DNA of 17,569 bases from Saccharimonas sp963550135 (GCA_963550135.1 CAUVBP010000014.1:1-17569), one strand, 5' to 3'. Counted from the stretch's first letter, positions 5,666 through 13,433 are shown. The notes: generated by a model from the sequence alone, not told the origin. Program-made: numbers and translations.

Positions 5666-8035
5666 GTGAATCAAAAACCATTGCAAATCAATTCTGAAAT
5701 CGGCGTACTCAAGACTGTACTGCTGCATCGGCCGGGCGAGGAGCTCGAGAATCTTACCCCTGATTATCTCAAGGACTTATTGTTCGACGATATTCCGCAC
5801 CTGAAGGTGGCGCAAGAAGAGCATGATGAATTTGCCAACGTTCTGCGCGACCATGGCGTCGAAGTGCTGTATTTGGACGAATTGGTAACAGAGGCATTAA
5901 ACAGCGATAATTTGAAAGCAGAATTTGTCGACGAAATGCTAGCAGCTTCCAAACAAGATTCGCGTCGAGTGACGCAAAGTTTGCGCGATTATCTGTTGTC
6001 GATGCCGACCAACAAGATGGTGCGCAAAATTATGGCTGGCGTGCGCAAGGACGAGATTTCTCTACCGCCAGAGCATCACCAGCAGCTGCATGATATGGTT
6101 GAGCAAGATCATTATCCGTTCTACCTAGATCCAATGCCGAATTTGTACTTTACGCGCGATCCAGCCGCGACAATTGGCAACGGTTTGACGATCAACAAGA
6201 TGCATTGGCCAGCTCGCCGCCGCGAGTCGTTATTCATGCGCTATATCATTGATCATCACCCGCGATTTGCTGGCCATGATATTCCAGTCTGGTATAATCG
6301 CGACGAGAAGTTCTCGATGGAGGGCGGCGATGAGCTGGTGTTGAGCAGCGAAGCTATGGCCATCGGTATCAGCGAGCGCACTACCGCCGAGGCAATCGAG
6401 AAAATGGCAACTGAGTTGTTTGCTGATTCTAACTTCAAGAAAATTATTGCTCTCGAGATTCCAAAAAGCCACGCGTTTATGCACCTAGACACGGTCTTCA
6501 CTATGATCGATTACGATAAGTTCACGATCCACCCGGAGATTCGTGACTTTGAAGGCAAGATGAATCTGTTTATTCTCGAGAAGGTTGAGGGGCAAGCTTA
6601 TCCGCGGATTACCAAGCAGCATGACCTTGAAAAAGCGTTGTGCGAAGCGCTGTATTTGCCAAAGATTAACCTGATTGAGTGCGGCGGCGGCGATGAGATT
6701 GCGGCAGCTCGCGAGCAGTGGAATGACGGTTCGAATACTTTGGCGATTGCGCCGGGCGTGGTGGTGACTTACGACCGTAACTATGTCACTAATGCTAAAT
6801 TGCGCGAGGCTGGCGTCGAAGTTATCGAGGTTAGCGGTTCAGAACTCGGTCGTGGCCGCGGCGGCCCGCGCTGTATGAGTATGCCGCTGGTGCGCGAAGA
6901 TCTGGACAACGAGCAGGTTACTGATAGAGTCACTTCGGCGGAGCGTTCGCTGGCAGCCACCTTGGCGGTACCAATGATTCAAGAGGAGCACGTCCGCAAA
7001 GTGGTACCAGTGACTACAGACTCAACTACTACAACGGTAGCTAAGCTGCCAACCAGTCTGAAGGGTCGCTCTTTCTTGACCTTGAAAGATTTCTCGCCAA
7101 GCGATATTCGGCTGATGCTTGATACAGCACACGACCTCAAACAACAAAAGAAAGCGGGCAAAGCGCACCGCATTCACGAGGGCAAACAAGTGGCTTTGCT
7201 CTTTGAAAAGACATCGACGCGAACTCGCTGCGCCTTTACGGTAGCTGCCAATGATTTGGGCGTGGCACCAGAATTTCTCGGTAAAGACGATATTCAGTTA
7301 GGTAAAAAAGAGTCAGTTGAAGATACTGCTAAGGTACTGGGCCGCATGTTTGATGGCATTGAATTCCGCGGCTTTAAGCATTCTAACGTCGAGGCGTTAG
7401 CGAAATATGCTGGCGTACCAGTCTGGAATGGCTTGACGGATACTTTTCATCCGACGCAGATTCTGGCAGACTTCATGACTATTGAGGAGCATGTTGGCAA
7501 GCTCAACGGCGCTAAGCTGGTCTTCGTTGGCGACGGACGCAATAATATGGCAAATAGCTTGCTGATTGGTACGGCCAAAATGGGTGTTGACTTCCGTATT
7601 TTGGCGCCGCGACAGCTGCATCCGTCGGGCGATCTAGTTAGCCTAGCACGTTCAATTGCTATGGAAACTGGCGCGAAGATTACCATCACTGATAACCGTG
7701 CCGAAGCGCTAGAAGGGGCTGACGCTATCTACACTGATGTCTGGGTATCAATGGGTGAGGAAGACAAGTTCGCCGAGCGAATTGCCCTTCTCAAGCCATA
7801 CCAGGTCAATGCGCAAATGCTAGCCGAGACGCATAACCCGAACGTCAAATTCTTGCATTGCTTGCCATCATTCCATGACCTTAATACCGAGACTGGCCAG
7901 AAGATTCACGATCAATTCGGTCTTGACTCAATGGAGGTCACTGACGAGGTCTTTAGCGGCGAACACAGCGTTGTCTTTGACGAGGCTGAAAACCGCATGC
8001 ACACTATCAAGGCTGTGATGGCATTGACGCTATAA
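5666..8035 (+). CDS. arcAB: Arginine deiminase - ornithine carbamoyltransferase fusion protein (ArcA-ArcB)
   Basis: One 789-residue chain carries two enzymes of the arginine deiminase pathway that are normally separate. Residues 1 to about 410 are a full-length arginine deiminase (arginine to citrulline plus ammonia): start motif GVLKTVLLHRPGEELENL, MPNLYFTRDPAATIGNG, FSMEGGDELV, IECGGGDEIAAAREQWNDG, and the catalytic Cys403 in GRGGPRCMSMPL. A linker of about 50 residues, rich in Thr near its end, follows. Residues from about 461 to the end are a full-length catabolic ornithine carbamoyltransferase (citrulline plus phosphate to ornithine plus carbamoyl phosphate): STRTR at 517-521 for carbamoyl phosphate, HPTQ at 595-598, DVWVSMG at 691-697, and HCLPSFHD at 731-738 with the ornithine-site Cys (usual form HCLPAFHD). 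All key residues are intact in both halves, so both should be active. It is the first gene of the arc cluster. Confidence 0.93.
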   Translation: MNQKPLQINSEIGVLKTVLLHRPGEELENLTPDYLKDLLFDDIPHLKVAQEEHDEFANVLRDHGVEVLYLDELVTEALNSDNLKAEFVDEMLAASKQDSRRVTQSLRDYLLSMPTNKMVRKIMAGVRKDEISLPPEHHQQLHDMVEQDHYPFYLDPMPNLYFTRDPAATIGNGLTINKMHWPARRRESLFMRYIIDHHPRFAGHDIPVWYNRDEKFSMEGGDELVLSSEAMAIGISERTTAEAIEKMATELFADSNFKKIIALEIPKSHAFMHLDTVFTMIDYDKFTIHPEIRDFEGKMNLFILEKVEGQAYPRITKQHDLEKALCEALYLPKINLIECGGGDEIAAAREQWNDGSNTLAIAPGVVVTYDRNYVTNAKLREAGVEVIEVSGSELGRGRGGPRCMSMPLVREDLDNEQVTDRVTSAERSLAATLAVPMIQEEHVRKVVPVTTDSTTTTVAKLPTSLKGRSFLTLKDFSPSDIRLMLDTAHDLKQQKKAGKAHRIHEGKQVALLFEKTSTRTRCAFTVAANDLGVAPEFLGKDDIQLGKKESVEDTAKVLGRMFDGIEFRGFKHSNVEALAKYAGVPVWNGLTDTFHPTQILADFMTIEEHVGKLNGAKLVFVGDGRNNMANSLLIGTAKMGVDFRILAPRQLHPSGDLVSLARSIAMETGAKITITDNRAEALEGADAIYTDVWVSMGEEDKFAERIALLKPYQVNAQMLAETHNPNVKFLHCLPSFHDLNTETGQKIHDQFGLDSMEVTDEVFSGEHSVVFDEAENRMHTIKAVMALTL

Positions 8036-8062
8036 ATCCGAGTTGAAGGAGGCTCGAACAAA

Positions 8063-9544
8063 ATGGCAATCAAACAATTAGCAAGAAAAAAGGACGGGTT
8101 AGGACTCTGGTCGCTGACTGGCTTAGTGGTCGGCAGTATGATCGGTGCAGGTATCTTTAACCTTGTTCAAGGTACAGCTGAGGCGGCTGGTCCGCTGGCG
8201 ACGATTATTGCGTGGCTGATTACAGGTGTTGGAATGATATTCCTGATTCTCAGTTTCCGCAACCTGACTATCAAAAAGCCGAAACTTAACGCCGGCGTGT
8301 ATAGCTACGCTGAGGCTGGTTTTGGCAAGTATGTTGGCTTTAACTCGGCATGGGGTTACTGGATTTCTGCCTGGATTGGTAATATTGCTTATGCAGTAGC
8401 CGTTTTCTCGGCGCTTGGTTATTTCTTTCCAGACTTGTTTGGTAAAGGCCAAAACTGGGCGTCAGTGGTTGGCATGTCGGTACTGCTGTGGAGTGTTCAT
8501 TTATTAATCCTTAAGGGTGTCAAAACGGCAAGCTTTATTAATGCTTTGGTGACGGCGGCGAAATTAATCCCGCTTGCGATCTTTTTGCTAGCGATATTCT
8601 TGTCGTTCAAGGTCGGCTTGTTTAACCAAGACCTTTGGGGCTTAGCTGGCAACAACTTTGATATGGGCGCTGTGATTGAGCAGGTCAAGAATATGATGCT
8701 GGTTACCGTCTGGGTGTTTATCGGCATTGAGGGTGCAGTCGTATTTTCAGGCCACGCCAAGAAGCGCAGCGATATCATCAAGGCAACGTTGATTGGTTTT
8801 GCTGGCGTGCTTTCGATTTATGTGCTGATGACGGTGCTGGCTTTTGGTGTAGCTACCCAGAAAGATCTGGCTGCACTAGATAGTCCGGCAATGTCGATGC
8901 TGTTGGAACGCTTGGTTGGCCCGTGGGGCGCTTGGCTGGTTAATATCGGCTTGATGATCGCAGTTTTGGGCGGTTGGCTAGCTTGGACGATGTTTGCTGC
9001 TGAACTACCGTATCAGGCAGCTAAGAATAAGACTTTCCCGTCGATATTTGCCAAAGAAAATAAAGTTGGCGCGCCAGTAGTGTCGCTGTTGGTTACTAAC
9101 ATCCTGGTACAGATATTCCTGCTGACAATCCCTGGAACTGAAGGCTCAGCCTATAATATTGGTATTTCGATTGCTACTTCGGCTATCTTGATCCCATATG
9201 CCCTGACGGCGTTTTATCAATTGAAAGTTTCTCTGCAAGAGAAGAAAACCGTTAAGTACCGCGCCTTTAATATCTTTGTGGGTGTGATGGCTAGTATTTA
9301 CGCAGTATGGCTAGTGTATGCGGCTGGTATGCAATATCTGCTCATAACAGTGTTCTTGTACGCACCAGGCATGTTGGTCTACGTCTTGATGCAGATCAAG
9401 AATCGCAAGAAGATTTTCACGCTATACGAACTGCTTTTGGCGGTTGTCGTGATTGCGTTATTTGCCTACGCAGTACAACAACTGCTGGCTGGTGCGCTGG
9501 ATGGTACGTTAGGTATTAAGATCGCTGATTTAATCGGTCAATGA
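8063..9544 (+). CDS. arcD: Arginine/ornithine antiporter (APC superfamily)
   Basis: This is an inner-membrane exchanger that takes up arginine and releases ornithine, which makes the arginine deiminase pathway self-driving. It has 493 residues and 12-13 hydrophobic helices. The first helix carries the APC hallmark GSMIGAGIFNL, and other family stretches are KPKLNAGVYSYAEAGFGKYVGF, WVFIGIEGAVVFSGHAKKRS and LAWTMFAAELPYQAAK, all typical of the basic amino-acid antiporter group (ArcD/LysI-like). Length and motifs fit full-length members. AAGGAGG at 8046-8052 lies ten bases before the ATG, and the gap to the fusion gene is only 27 bases, so they are co-transcribed. Arginine/ornithine specificity rests on context. 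Lysine/cadaverine exchangers are close relatives. A strong hairpin follows the gene. Confidence 0.92.
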   Translation: MAIKQLARKKDGLGLWSLTGLVVGSMIGAGIFNLVQGTAEAAGPLATIIAWLITGVGMIFLILSFRNLTIKKPKLNAGVYSYAEAGFGKYVGFNSAWGYWISAWIGNIAYAVAVFSALGYFFPDLFGKGQNWASVVGMSVLLWSVHLLILKGVKTASFINALVTAAKLIPLAIFLLAIFLSFKVGLFNQDLWGLAGNNFDMGAVIEQVKNMMLVTVWVFIGIEGAVVFSGHAKKRSDIIKATLIGFAGVLSIYVLMTVLAFGVATQKDLAALDSPAMSMLLERLVGPWGAWLVNIGLMIAVLGGWLAWTMFAAELPYQAAKNKTFPSIFAKENKVGAPVVSLLVTNILVQIFLLTIPGTEGSAYNIGISIATSAILIPYALTAFYQLKVSLQEKKTVKYRAFNIFVGVMASIYAVWLVYAAGMQYLLITVFLYAPGMLVYVLMQIKNRKKIFTLYELLLAVVVIALFAYAVQQLLAGALDGTLGIKIADLIGQ

Positions 9545-9552
9545 TAATAAAT

Positions 9553-9588
9553 AAAATGGGCGCGCCTGAAATACAGCGCGCCCGTTTT
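9553..9588 (+). terminator. Hairpin inside the arc cluster, possible attenuating terminator
   Basis: AAAATGGGCGCGC (9553-9565) pairs with GCGCGCCCGTTTT (9576-9588) over 13 positions, with one T-G wobble and a ten-base loop. The GC core of eight pairs is very stable, but the 3' T run is only four long and then breaks. It lies between the antiporter gene and the dimethylargininase gene, 20 bases before the latter's ATG. It may end part of the transcripts or protect the 3' end of the upstream message. Confidence 0.75.
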
Positions 9589-9607
9589 ACCAAATGAAGG
9601 AGAAAAA

Positions 9608-10381
9608 ATGTTTAAGTATGCCATTGTTCGCCGTCCGTCACATAGTTTGATTGATGGTATCAGCCAAACGCCAGAAATGGGCAAGCCAGACTATGATTTA
9701 GCATTGCAGCAGCATGATCGCTATGTCGAGATTTTGCGCGAATGCGGTTTGGAAGTGACGGTTCTAGAGGCCAACGAAGATTATCCAGACAGTGTTTTTA
9801 TCGAGGATAATGCATTGTGTACGCCGCGCGGTGTAGCAATTTTGTCGCGTCCTGGCGCTGAGAGTCGTCGTGGCGAAGCTAGTCTGCCGGATCTGCGCGA
9901 AGCATTGGTGCGTTACTATGATGATATTGAACAAGTTGTCGAGCCAGGCACAACTGATCCAGGCGATATCATGATGGTGGGCGATCACTATTACATCGGG
10001 TTGAGCGGCCGCACCAACCAGGCGGCAGCCGACCAAATCACGGCAATTCTCGAGAAGCATGGTATGACCGCCGAAACGGTACCGGTGACGGGGATTTTGC
10101 ATTTGAAAGACGATGTGGTCTACTTAGATAATAACAACTTAATTGTCGCTAAAGCTTACGAAAATCATCCAGCTTTTGCTAACTTTAATAAGCTAGTCGT
10201 TGATGACGATGAGTACTATGCAGTGAATAGTTTGTGGATAAATGGCAAGGTAATCGTGCCAGAAGGCTTCCCAAAAACTGAGCAGAAGATTCGCGATTGC
10301 GGTTACGAAGTGATTCTGATCAATACTAGCGAATTTGAGAAAATTACCGGCAGCCTAACTTGTATGTCGTTGAGGTTTTAA
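9608..10381 (+). CDS. Dimethylargininase-like amidinohydrolase (DDAH)
   Basis: This cytoplasmic enzyme of the guanidino-group-modifying superfamily has 257 residues and is predicted to hydrolyse N-omega-methylated arginine to citrulline and a methylamine. Visible family features are QTPEMGKPDYDLALQQHDRY, the substrate loop YPDSVFIEDNALCTPRG (residues 59-75), RPGAESRRGE, the HLK motif with catalytic His165, and the catalytic Cys252 in GSLTCMSLRF. The catalytic Cys and His sit at spacings matching bacterial dimethylargininases. The second acidic active-site position seems to be Asp117 (TDPGD) where Glu is more common, which is a hedged point. AAGGAG at 9597-9602 is five bases before the ATG. 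It sits between the antiporter and carbamate kinase genes, so its citrulline could enter the ornithine carbamoyltransferase reaction. Activity on plain arginine or another guanidino compound cannot be excluded. Confidence 0.85.
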   Translation: MFKYAIVRRPSHSLIDGISQTPEMGKPDYDLALQQHDRYVEILRECGLEVTVLEANEDYPDSVFIEDNALCTPRGVAILSRPGAESRRGEASLPDLREALVRYYDDIEQVVEPGTTDPGDIMMVGDHYYIGLSGRTNQAAADQITAILEKHGMTAETVPVTGILHLKDDVVYLDNNNLIVAKAYENHPAFANFNKLVVDDDEYYAVNSLWINGKVIVPEGFPKTEQKIRDCGYEVILINTSEFEKITGSLTCMSLRF

Positions 10382-10385
10382 CAAT

Positions 10386-11330
10386 ATGCCGGGTAAGATT
10401 GTAGTTGCACTTGGCGGCAATGCTTTGCAAAAGCAAGGCGAGGCTTCGGCTCACGCCCAGCAAGACGTCGCCGACGAGACAGCACGCCAGCTAGTGCCGT
10501 TGATTTTGGCTGGCTATCAGCTGGTAATCGTTCACGGCAACGGGCCGCAAGTTGGTAATATTGTTCTACACGAAGAAGCGATTAACACACCAGAAGTACC
10601 GACTTTCCCGCTCGATACGTGTGTAGCGATGAGTCAGGGGGCGATCGGCTTTTGGCTGCAGCAAGCGTTGATTGACGAGTTCTCGCGCCGGCAGATGAAA
10701 AGCGTCGCTTCGACAGTTGTTACGCAAGTGGTGGTCGACGCTAACGATCCGGCTTTTAGCAATCCTACGAAGCCAATTGGCGTATTTTATCAGACCGAAG
10801 CAGAAGCCCAGCAGGCTGCTAACGGCCGTAACTTCACATTCAAAGAAGACGCCGGGCGCGGTTGGCGGCGCGTGGTACCGTCGCCGAAGCCGCAGCGGAT
10901 CGTCGAAGAGTATACGGTCAAAGCGATGATTGATGCTGGCGTGACGGTTATCACGGGTGGCGGTGGCGGCGTGCCGGTTGTTGAAACTGTCAGTGATGGT
11001 TTAGAGGGGGTCGAGGCAGTAATTGATAAGGATTTCACAGCGGCAGTAGTGGCTGATGCGATTGATGCCGAAGCACTGGTGATATTAACGGCAGTTGATG
11101 GCGCGATGGTTGATTATGGTAAACCGACAGCGCGCACGATCGGACACACCACTCGCCAAGAGATGCGGCGCTACATTGACGAAAATCAGTTCGCGCCGGG
11201 CAGTATGCTACCCAAAGTGCAAGCGGCCTTGAAATTTGTCGAAAAGCCAGGTCGCCGAGCGATTATCGCTAGCCTGGGTAGCGCCGAACAAGCCTTGGCC
11301 GGGCAGGTTGGCACTATTATCGAGAGCTAG
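10386..11330 (+). CDS. arcC: Carbamate kinase
   Basis: This is the last enzyme of the arginine deiminase pathway: carbamoyl phosphate plus ADP gives ATP, ammonia and carbon dioxide, the energy-yielding step. It has 314 residues, the usual length for this cytoplasmic homodimer of the amino-acid kinase fold. Motifs in order are VALGGNALQ near the N-terminus, VHGNGPQVGNI, FPLDTCVAMSQGAIGFWLQQ, GRGWRRVVPSPKP, ITGGGGGVPVV, VIDKDFTAAVVA, LVILTAVDGAMVDYGKP and the C-terminal GSMLPKVQAALKFVE, all canonical. It begins four bases after the dimethylargininase stop. GAGG at 10372-10375 is a weak ribosome site ten bases away, so translation is probably coupled to the preceding gene. A terminator follows. 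Confidence 0.96.
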   Translation: MPGKIVVALGGNALQKQGEASAHAQQDVADETARQLVPLILAGYQLVIVHGNGPQVGNIVLHEEAINTPEVPTFPLDTCVAMSQGAIGFWLQQALIDEFSRRQMKSVASTVVTQVVVDANDPAFSNPTKPIGVFYQTEAEAQQAANGRNFTFKEDAGRGWRRVVPSPKPQRIVEEYTVKAMIDAGVTVITGGGGGVPVVETVSDGLEGVEAVIDKDFTAAVVADAIDAEALVILTAVDGAMVDYGKPTARTIGHTTRQEMRRYIDENQFAPGSMLPKVQAALKFVEKPGRRAIIASLGSAEQALAGQVGTIIES

Positions 11331-11350
11331 CTAATCTCTATAAGTACAGC

Positions 11351-11383
11351 AAAATAGCGCGAGTTTTAGCTCGGGCTATTTTT
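11351..11383 (+). terminator. Rho-independent terminator after carbamate kinase
   Basis: AAAATAGC (11351-11358) pairs with GCTATTTT (11375-11382). An inner CGAG/CTCG helix is separated by one G-G mismatch and closes a six-base loop. A T-rich tail follows. It ends the arc cluster before the groESL promoter. Confidence 0.85.
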
Positions 11384-11400
11384 ATATTTTGATAATGCGG

Positions 11401-11429
11401 TTGACGTTTTTCGCTAACTTTCTTATACT
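11401..11429 (+). promoter_or_regulatory. groESL promoter (housekeeping sigma type)
   Basis: TTGACG at 11401-11406 and TATACT at 11424-11429 are separated by 17 bases. Both are one base off consensus. Transcription should start at about 11436, inside the CIRCE element. Confidence 0.9.
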
Positions 11430-11434
11430 TGGGT

Positions 11435-11461
11435 CTAGCACTCTGCGGTTAAGAGTGCTAA
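11435..11461 (+). promoter_or_regulatory. CIRCE operator (HrcA binding site)
   Basis: The inverted repeat TAGCACTC (11436-11443), nine-base spacer, GAGTGCTA (11453-11460) matches the CIRCE element (TTAGCACTC-N9-GAGTGCTAA). The only deviation is C for T at the outermost 5' base (11435). It begins six bases after the -10 box, so bound HrcA would block transcription start of groESL, with release under heat or unfolded-protein load. The hrcA gene is not in this window. Confidence 0.95.
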
Positions 11462-11488
11462 AATAGATTAGAAAAGGAGGATATAATC

Positions 11489-11755
11489 ATGAGTTCACCA
11501 ATCAAGCCAATGGCGCATTATGTCGTGGCTGTTAAAGAAAAGAAGCCAGAAAAAACAGCTAGCGGCATTTTTTTGCCAGAATCAGCGCAAGAAAAATCAG
11601 AAGCTGCTAAAGTAGTAGCTGTTGGTTCGGCAGTCAAAGATGTGGCTGACGGCGCACGGGTTGTCTACAAAAACTACGCAGCGACGACTATCAAGCTTGA
11701 TAAGGAAGAATATTTAATTATCAAAGACGAGGATATCCTCGCTACAATTGAATAG
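11489..11755 (+). CDS. groES: Co-chaperonin GroES, short form
   Basis: This is the lid of the GroEL folding chamber and acts in the cytoplasm as a heptamer. At 88 residues it is shorter than the usual 94-97. The mobile loop that contacts GroEL is present (EKTASGIFLPESAQEKS, with IFL where most have IVL), as are KVVAVG and the C-terminal EYLIIKDEDILATIE. The missing residues map to the roof hairpin: after VGSAVKDVADGARVVYKNY there is no room for the usual NGEVKPLDVKVGD-type insert, so the dome opening may be wider. The N-terminus MSSPIKPMAHYVVAVKEKKP lacks the common PL.DRV form. AGGAGG-type site GGAGG (11476-11480) is eight bases before the ATG. Regulated with groEL by CIRCE. Confidence 0.93.
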   Translation: MSSPIKPMAHYVVAVKEKKPEKTASGIFLPESAQEKSEAAKVVAVGSAVKDVADGARVVYKNYAATTIKLDKEEYLIIKDEDILATIE

Positions 11756-11764
11756 GAGAAAAAT

Positions 11765-13405
11765 ATGGCAAAAAAAGTTTTTTACGATGAAGATGCGCGT
11801 GCTCGCGTATTGGCTGGCGCAAAAATTTTGTATAACACTGTGAAAACAACGATGGGGCCAAAAGGCCGCAACGTAGTTATCGGCAAAAGTTACGGCGGCC
11901 CGAGCGTGACGCACGATGGCGTGACGGTTGCGAAAAGTATTGATATCGACGAAGCTGATGACGAGACGCTTGGCTTCAAAGTTGGCGCCGAACTTATCAA
12001 ACAGGCTGCCAACAAGATGAATGATGTGGCTGGCGACGGCACTACGACAGTGACGGTTTTAACTTATCATATTTTAAACGAAGCTAATAAGCTAATTGCA
12101 GCTGGCCATAATCCGATGTTACTACGCAAAGGGCTAGAGCGTGCTGCTAGCGAGATTATCAAAGAGCTCGGCAAACTTGCCGACGATATCCGCGGTGACA
12201 AAAAACGGATTGCCGAAGTAGCGACAATCTCCGCGGGCGATGAGGCGATTGGCAAACTAATCGCTGACGTCATGGAGAAGATCGGCCCGAATGGCGTGGT
12301 GACCGTCGAAGAAGGCCGCGGCTTAGAGCTTGAAAGCGAAGTAGTCGAAGGTTTCACGGTACAGCGCGGCTTCGTTAGCCCGTACATGGTGACTGATGCT
12401 AAGCGCATGGAAGCAGTTTACGACAAGCCAGCTATTGTAGTAACTGATAAGAAAGTCTCTTCGGCGCAAGAATTTGTACCGTTACTCGAAATGATTGCTC
12501 AAAGCGGCAAGAAAGATTTGGTATTGATTGCTGATGATGTTGACGGCGAAGCATTAAGTTTGCTAGTACTGAATCGCCTCAAAGGTGCTTTCAATACCTT
12601 GGCTATCAAAGCTCCGAGCGACAAAGATGTGCTGTATGATATCGCAGCGTTGGTTGGCGCCAAAGTTATCACCGAAGACACTGGCATGACATTTGATAAT
12701 GTCGGTAGCGACGTAATTGGCTCGGCCCGCAAAGTGATAGCTACCAAAGATCTGACAACTATTGTCGAGGGTGAAGGGTCAAAGGCGGCGGTTAGTGCTC
12801 GCGTCGATCAAATCGAACTGGAAGCTGATAATGCTACTAGCGACTATACCAAGAAGAATTTGCAAAAGCGCCATGCAGCTTTGACTGGCGAAGTGGCGGT
12901 AATCAAAGTTGGCGGTGCGACCGAGACCGAAATCGAAGAAAAGAAATATCGTGTCGACGACGCTGTGGCTGCTGTCAAAGCAGCGCTAGCTGAAGGTATT
13001 GTGCCAGGCGGCGGTGTAACGCTAGTAAACCTAGCCTGTGGTTATAAGCATTCTAATAGCAAAGATGCTTCGGTATTAGCAGGCGAAGATTTGTTGATTC
13101 ATGCACTTGAACAGCCATTCCGAATCTTGCTGAGCAACTCTGGTCTAAATGCTGACGAGTGGCTACCGCAGGTCAAAAAAGCCAAGGCTGGCCAAGGTAT
13201 CAATGTCAACCACCCGAATGAATTGCTTGATCTAAAGTCGGCAGGCGTAGTTGACCCAGTACGGGTTACCAAGGAGGCCTTGCAGAATGCTGCCTCAATT
13301 GCGGGTACGGCGATGACGATGGGCGCATTGGTTGTTGATCTGCCAGAGAAAGAAACGCCAGGTGCTGCTATGCCAAATATGGGCGGCGGCATGGGTATGT
13401 ACTAA
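11765..13405 (+). CDS. groEL: Chaperonin GroEL
   Basis: This 60-kDa chaperonin forms the ATP-driven cytoplasmic folding chamber with GroES. It has 546 residues, the normal length. Key sequences are TTMGPKGRNVVIGKSYGGPS, THDGVTVAKSI with the ATP-hydrolysis residue Asp51 (E. coli Asp52), DVAGDGTTTVTVL, ATISAGDEAIGKLIADVM, VVEGFTVQRGFVSPYMVTD in the apical domain, EEKKYRVDDAVAAVKAALAEG with Asp399 (E. coli Asp398), GIVPGGGVTL, and a short Gly-Met tail (MPNMGGGMGMY). All catalytic positions are intact. It starts nine bases after the groES stop, with AGGAG right after that stop as the ribosome site, and is followed by a terminator, so the two genes form one CIRCE-controlled operon. Confidence 0.98.
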   Translation: MAKKVFYDEDARARVLAGAKILYNTVKTTMGPKGRNVVIGKSYGGPSVTHDGVTVAKSIDIDEADDETLGFKVGAELIKQAANKMNDVAGDGTTTVTVLTYHILNEANKLIAAGHNPMLLRKGLERAASEIIKELGKLADDIRGDKKRIAEVATISAGDEAIGKLIADVMEKIGPNGVVTVEEGRGLELESEVVEGFTVQRGFVSPYMVTDAKRMEAVYDKPAIVVTDKKVSSAQEFVPLLEMIAQSGKKDLVLIADDVDGEALSLLVLNRLKGAFNTLAIKAPSDKDVLYDIAALVGAKVITEDTGMTFDNVGSDVIGSARKVIATKDLTTIVEGEGSKAAVSARVDQIELEADNATSDYTKKNLQKRHAALTGEVAVIKVGGATETEIEEKKYRVDDAVAAVKAALAEGIVPGGGVTLVNLACGYKHSNSKDASVLAGEDLLIHALEQPFRILLSNSGLNADEWLPQVKKAKAGQGINVNHPNELLDLKSAGVVDPVRVTKEALQNAASIAGTAMTMGALVVDLPEKETPGAAMPNMGGGMGMY

Positions 13406-13433
13406 ATCTATTCGTTGTATACCAGACAGCGTA

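Noticed and set aside
5635..5697. A 20-codon frame starting at ATG 5635 that overlaps the start of the fusion gene, considered as an arginine-sensing leader peptide.
   Set aside because: It has no ribosome site, only one Arg codon and no attenuator hairpin after it. The purine run inside it serves the GTG at 5666.
5666..8035. The fusion being an assembly error that joins two separate genes.
   Set aside because: Both halves are full length and the linker is a continuous in-frame coding stretch with codon use like its neighbours. A single base error would more likely truncate one half. It remains worth a read check.
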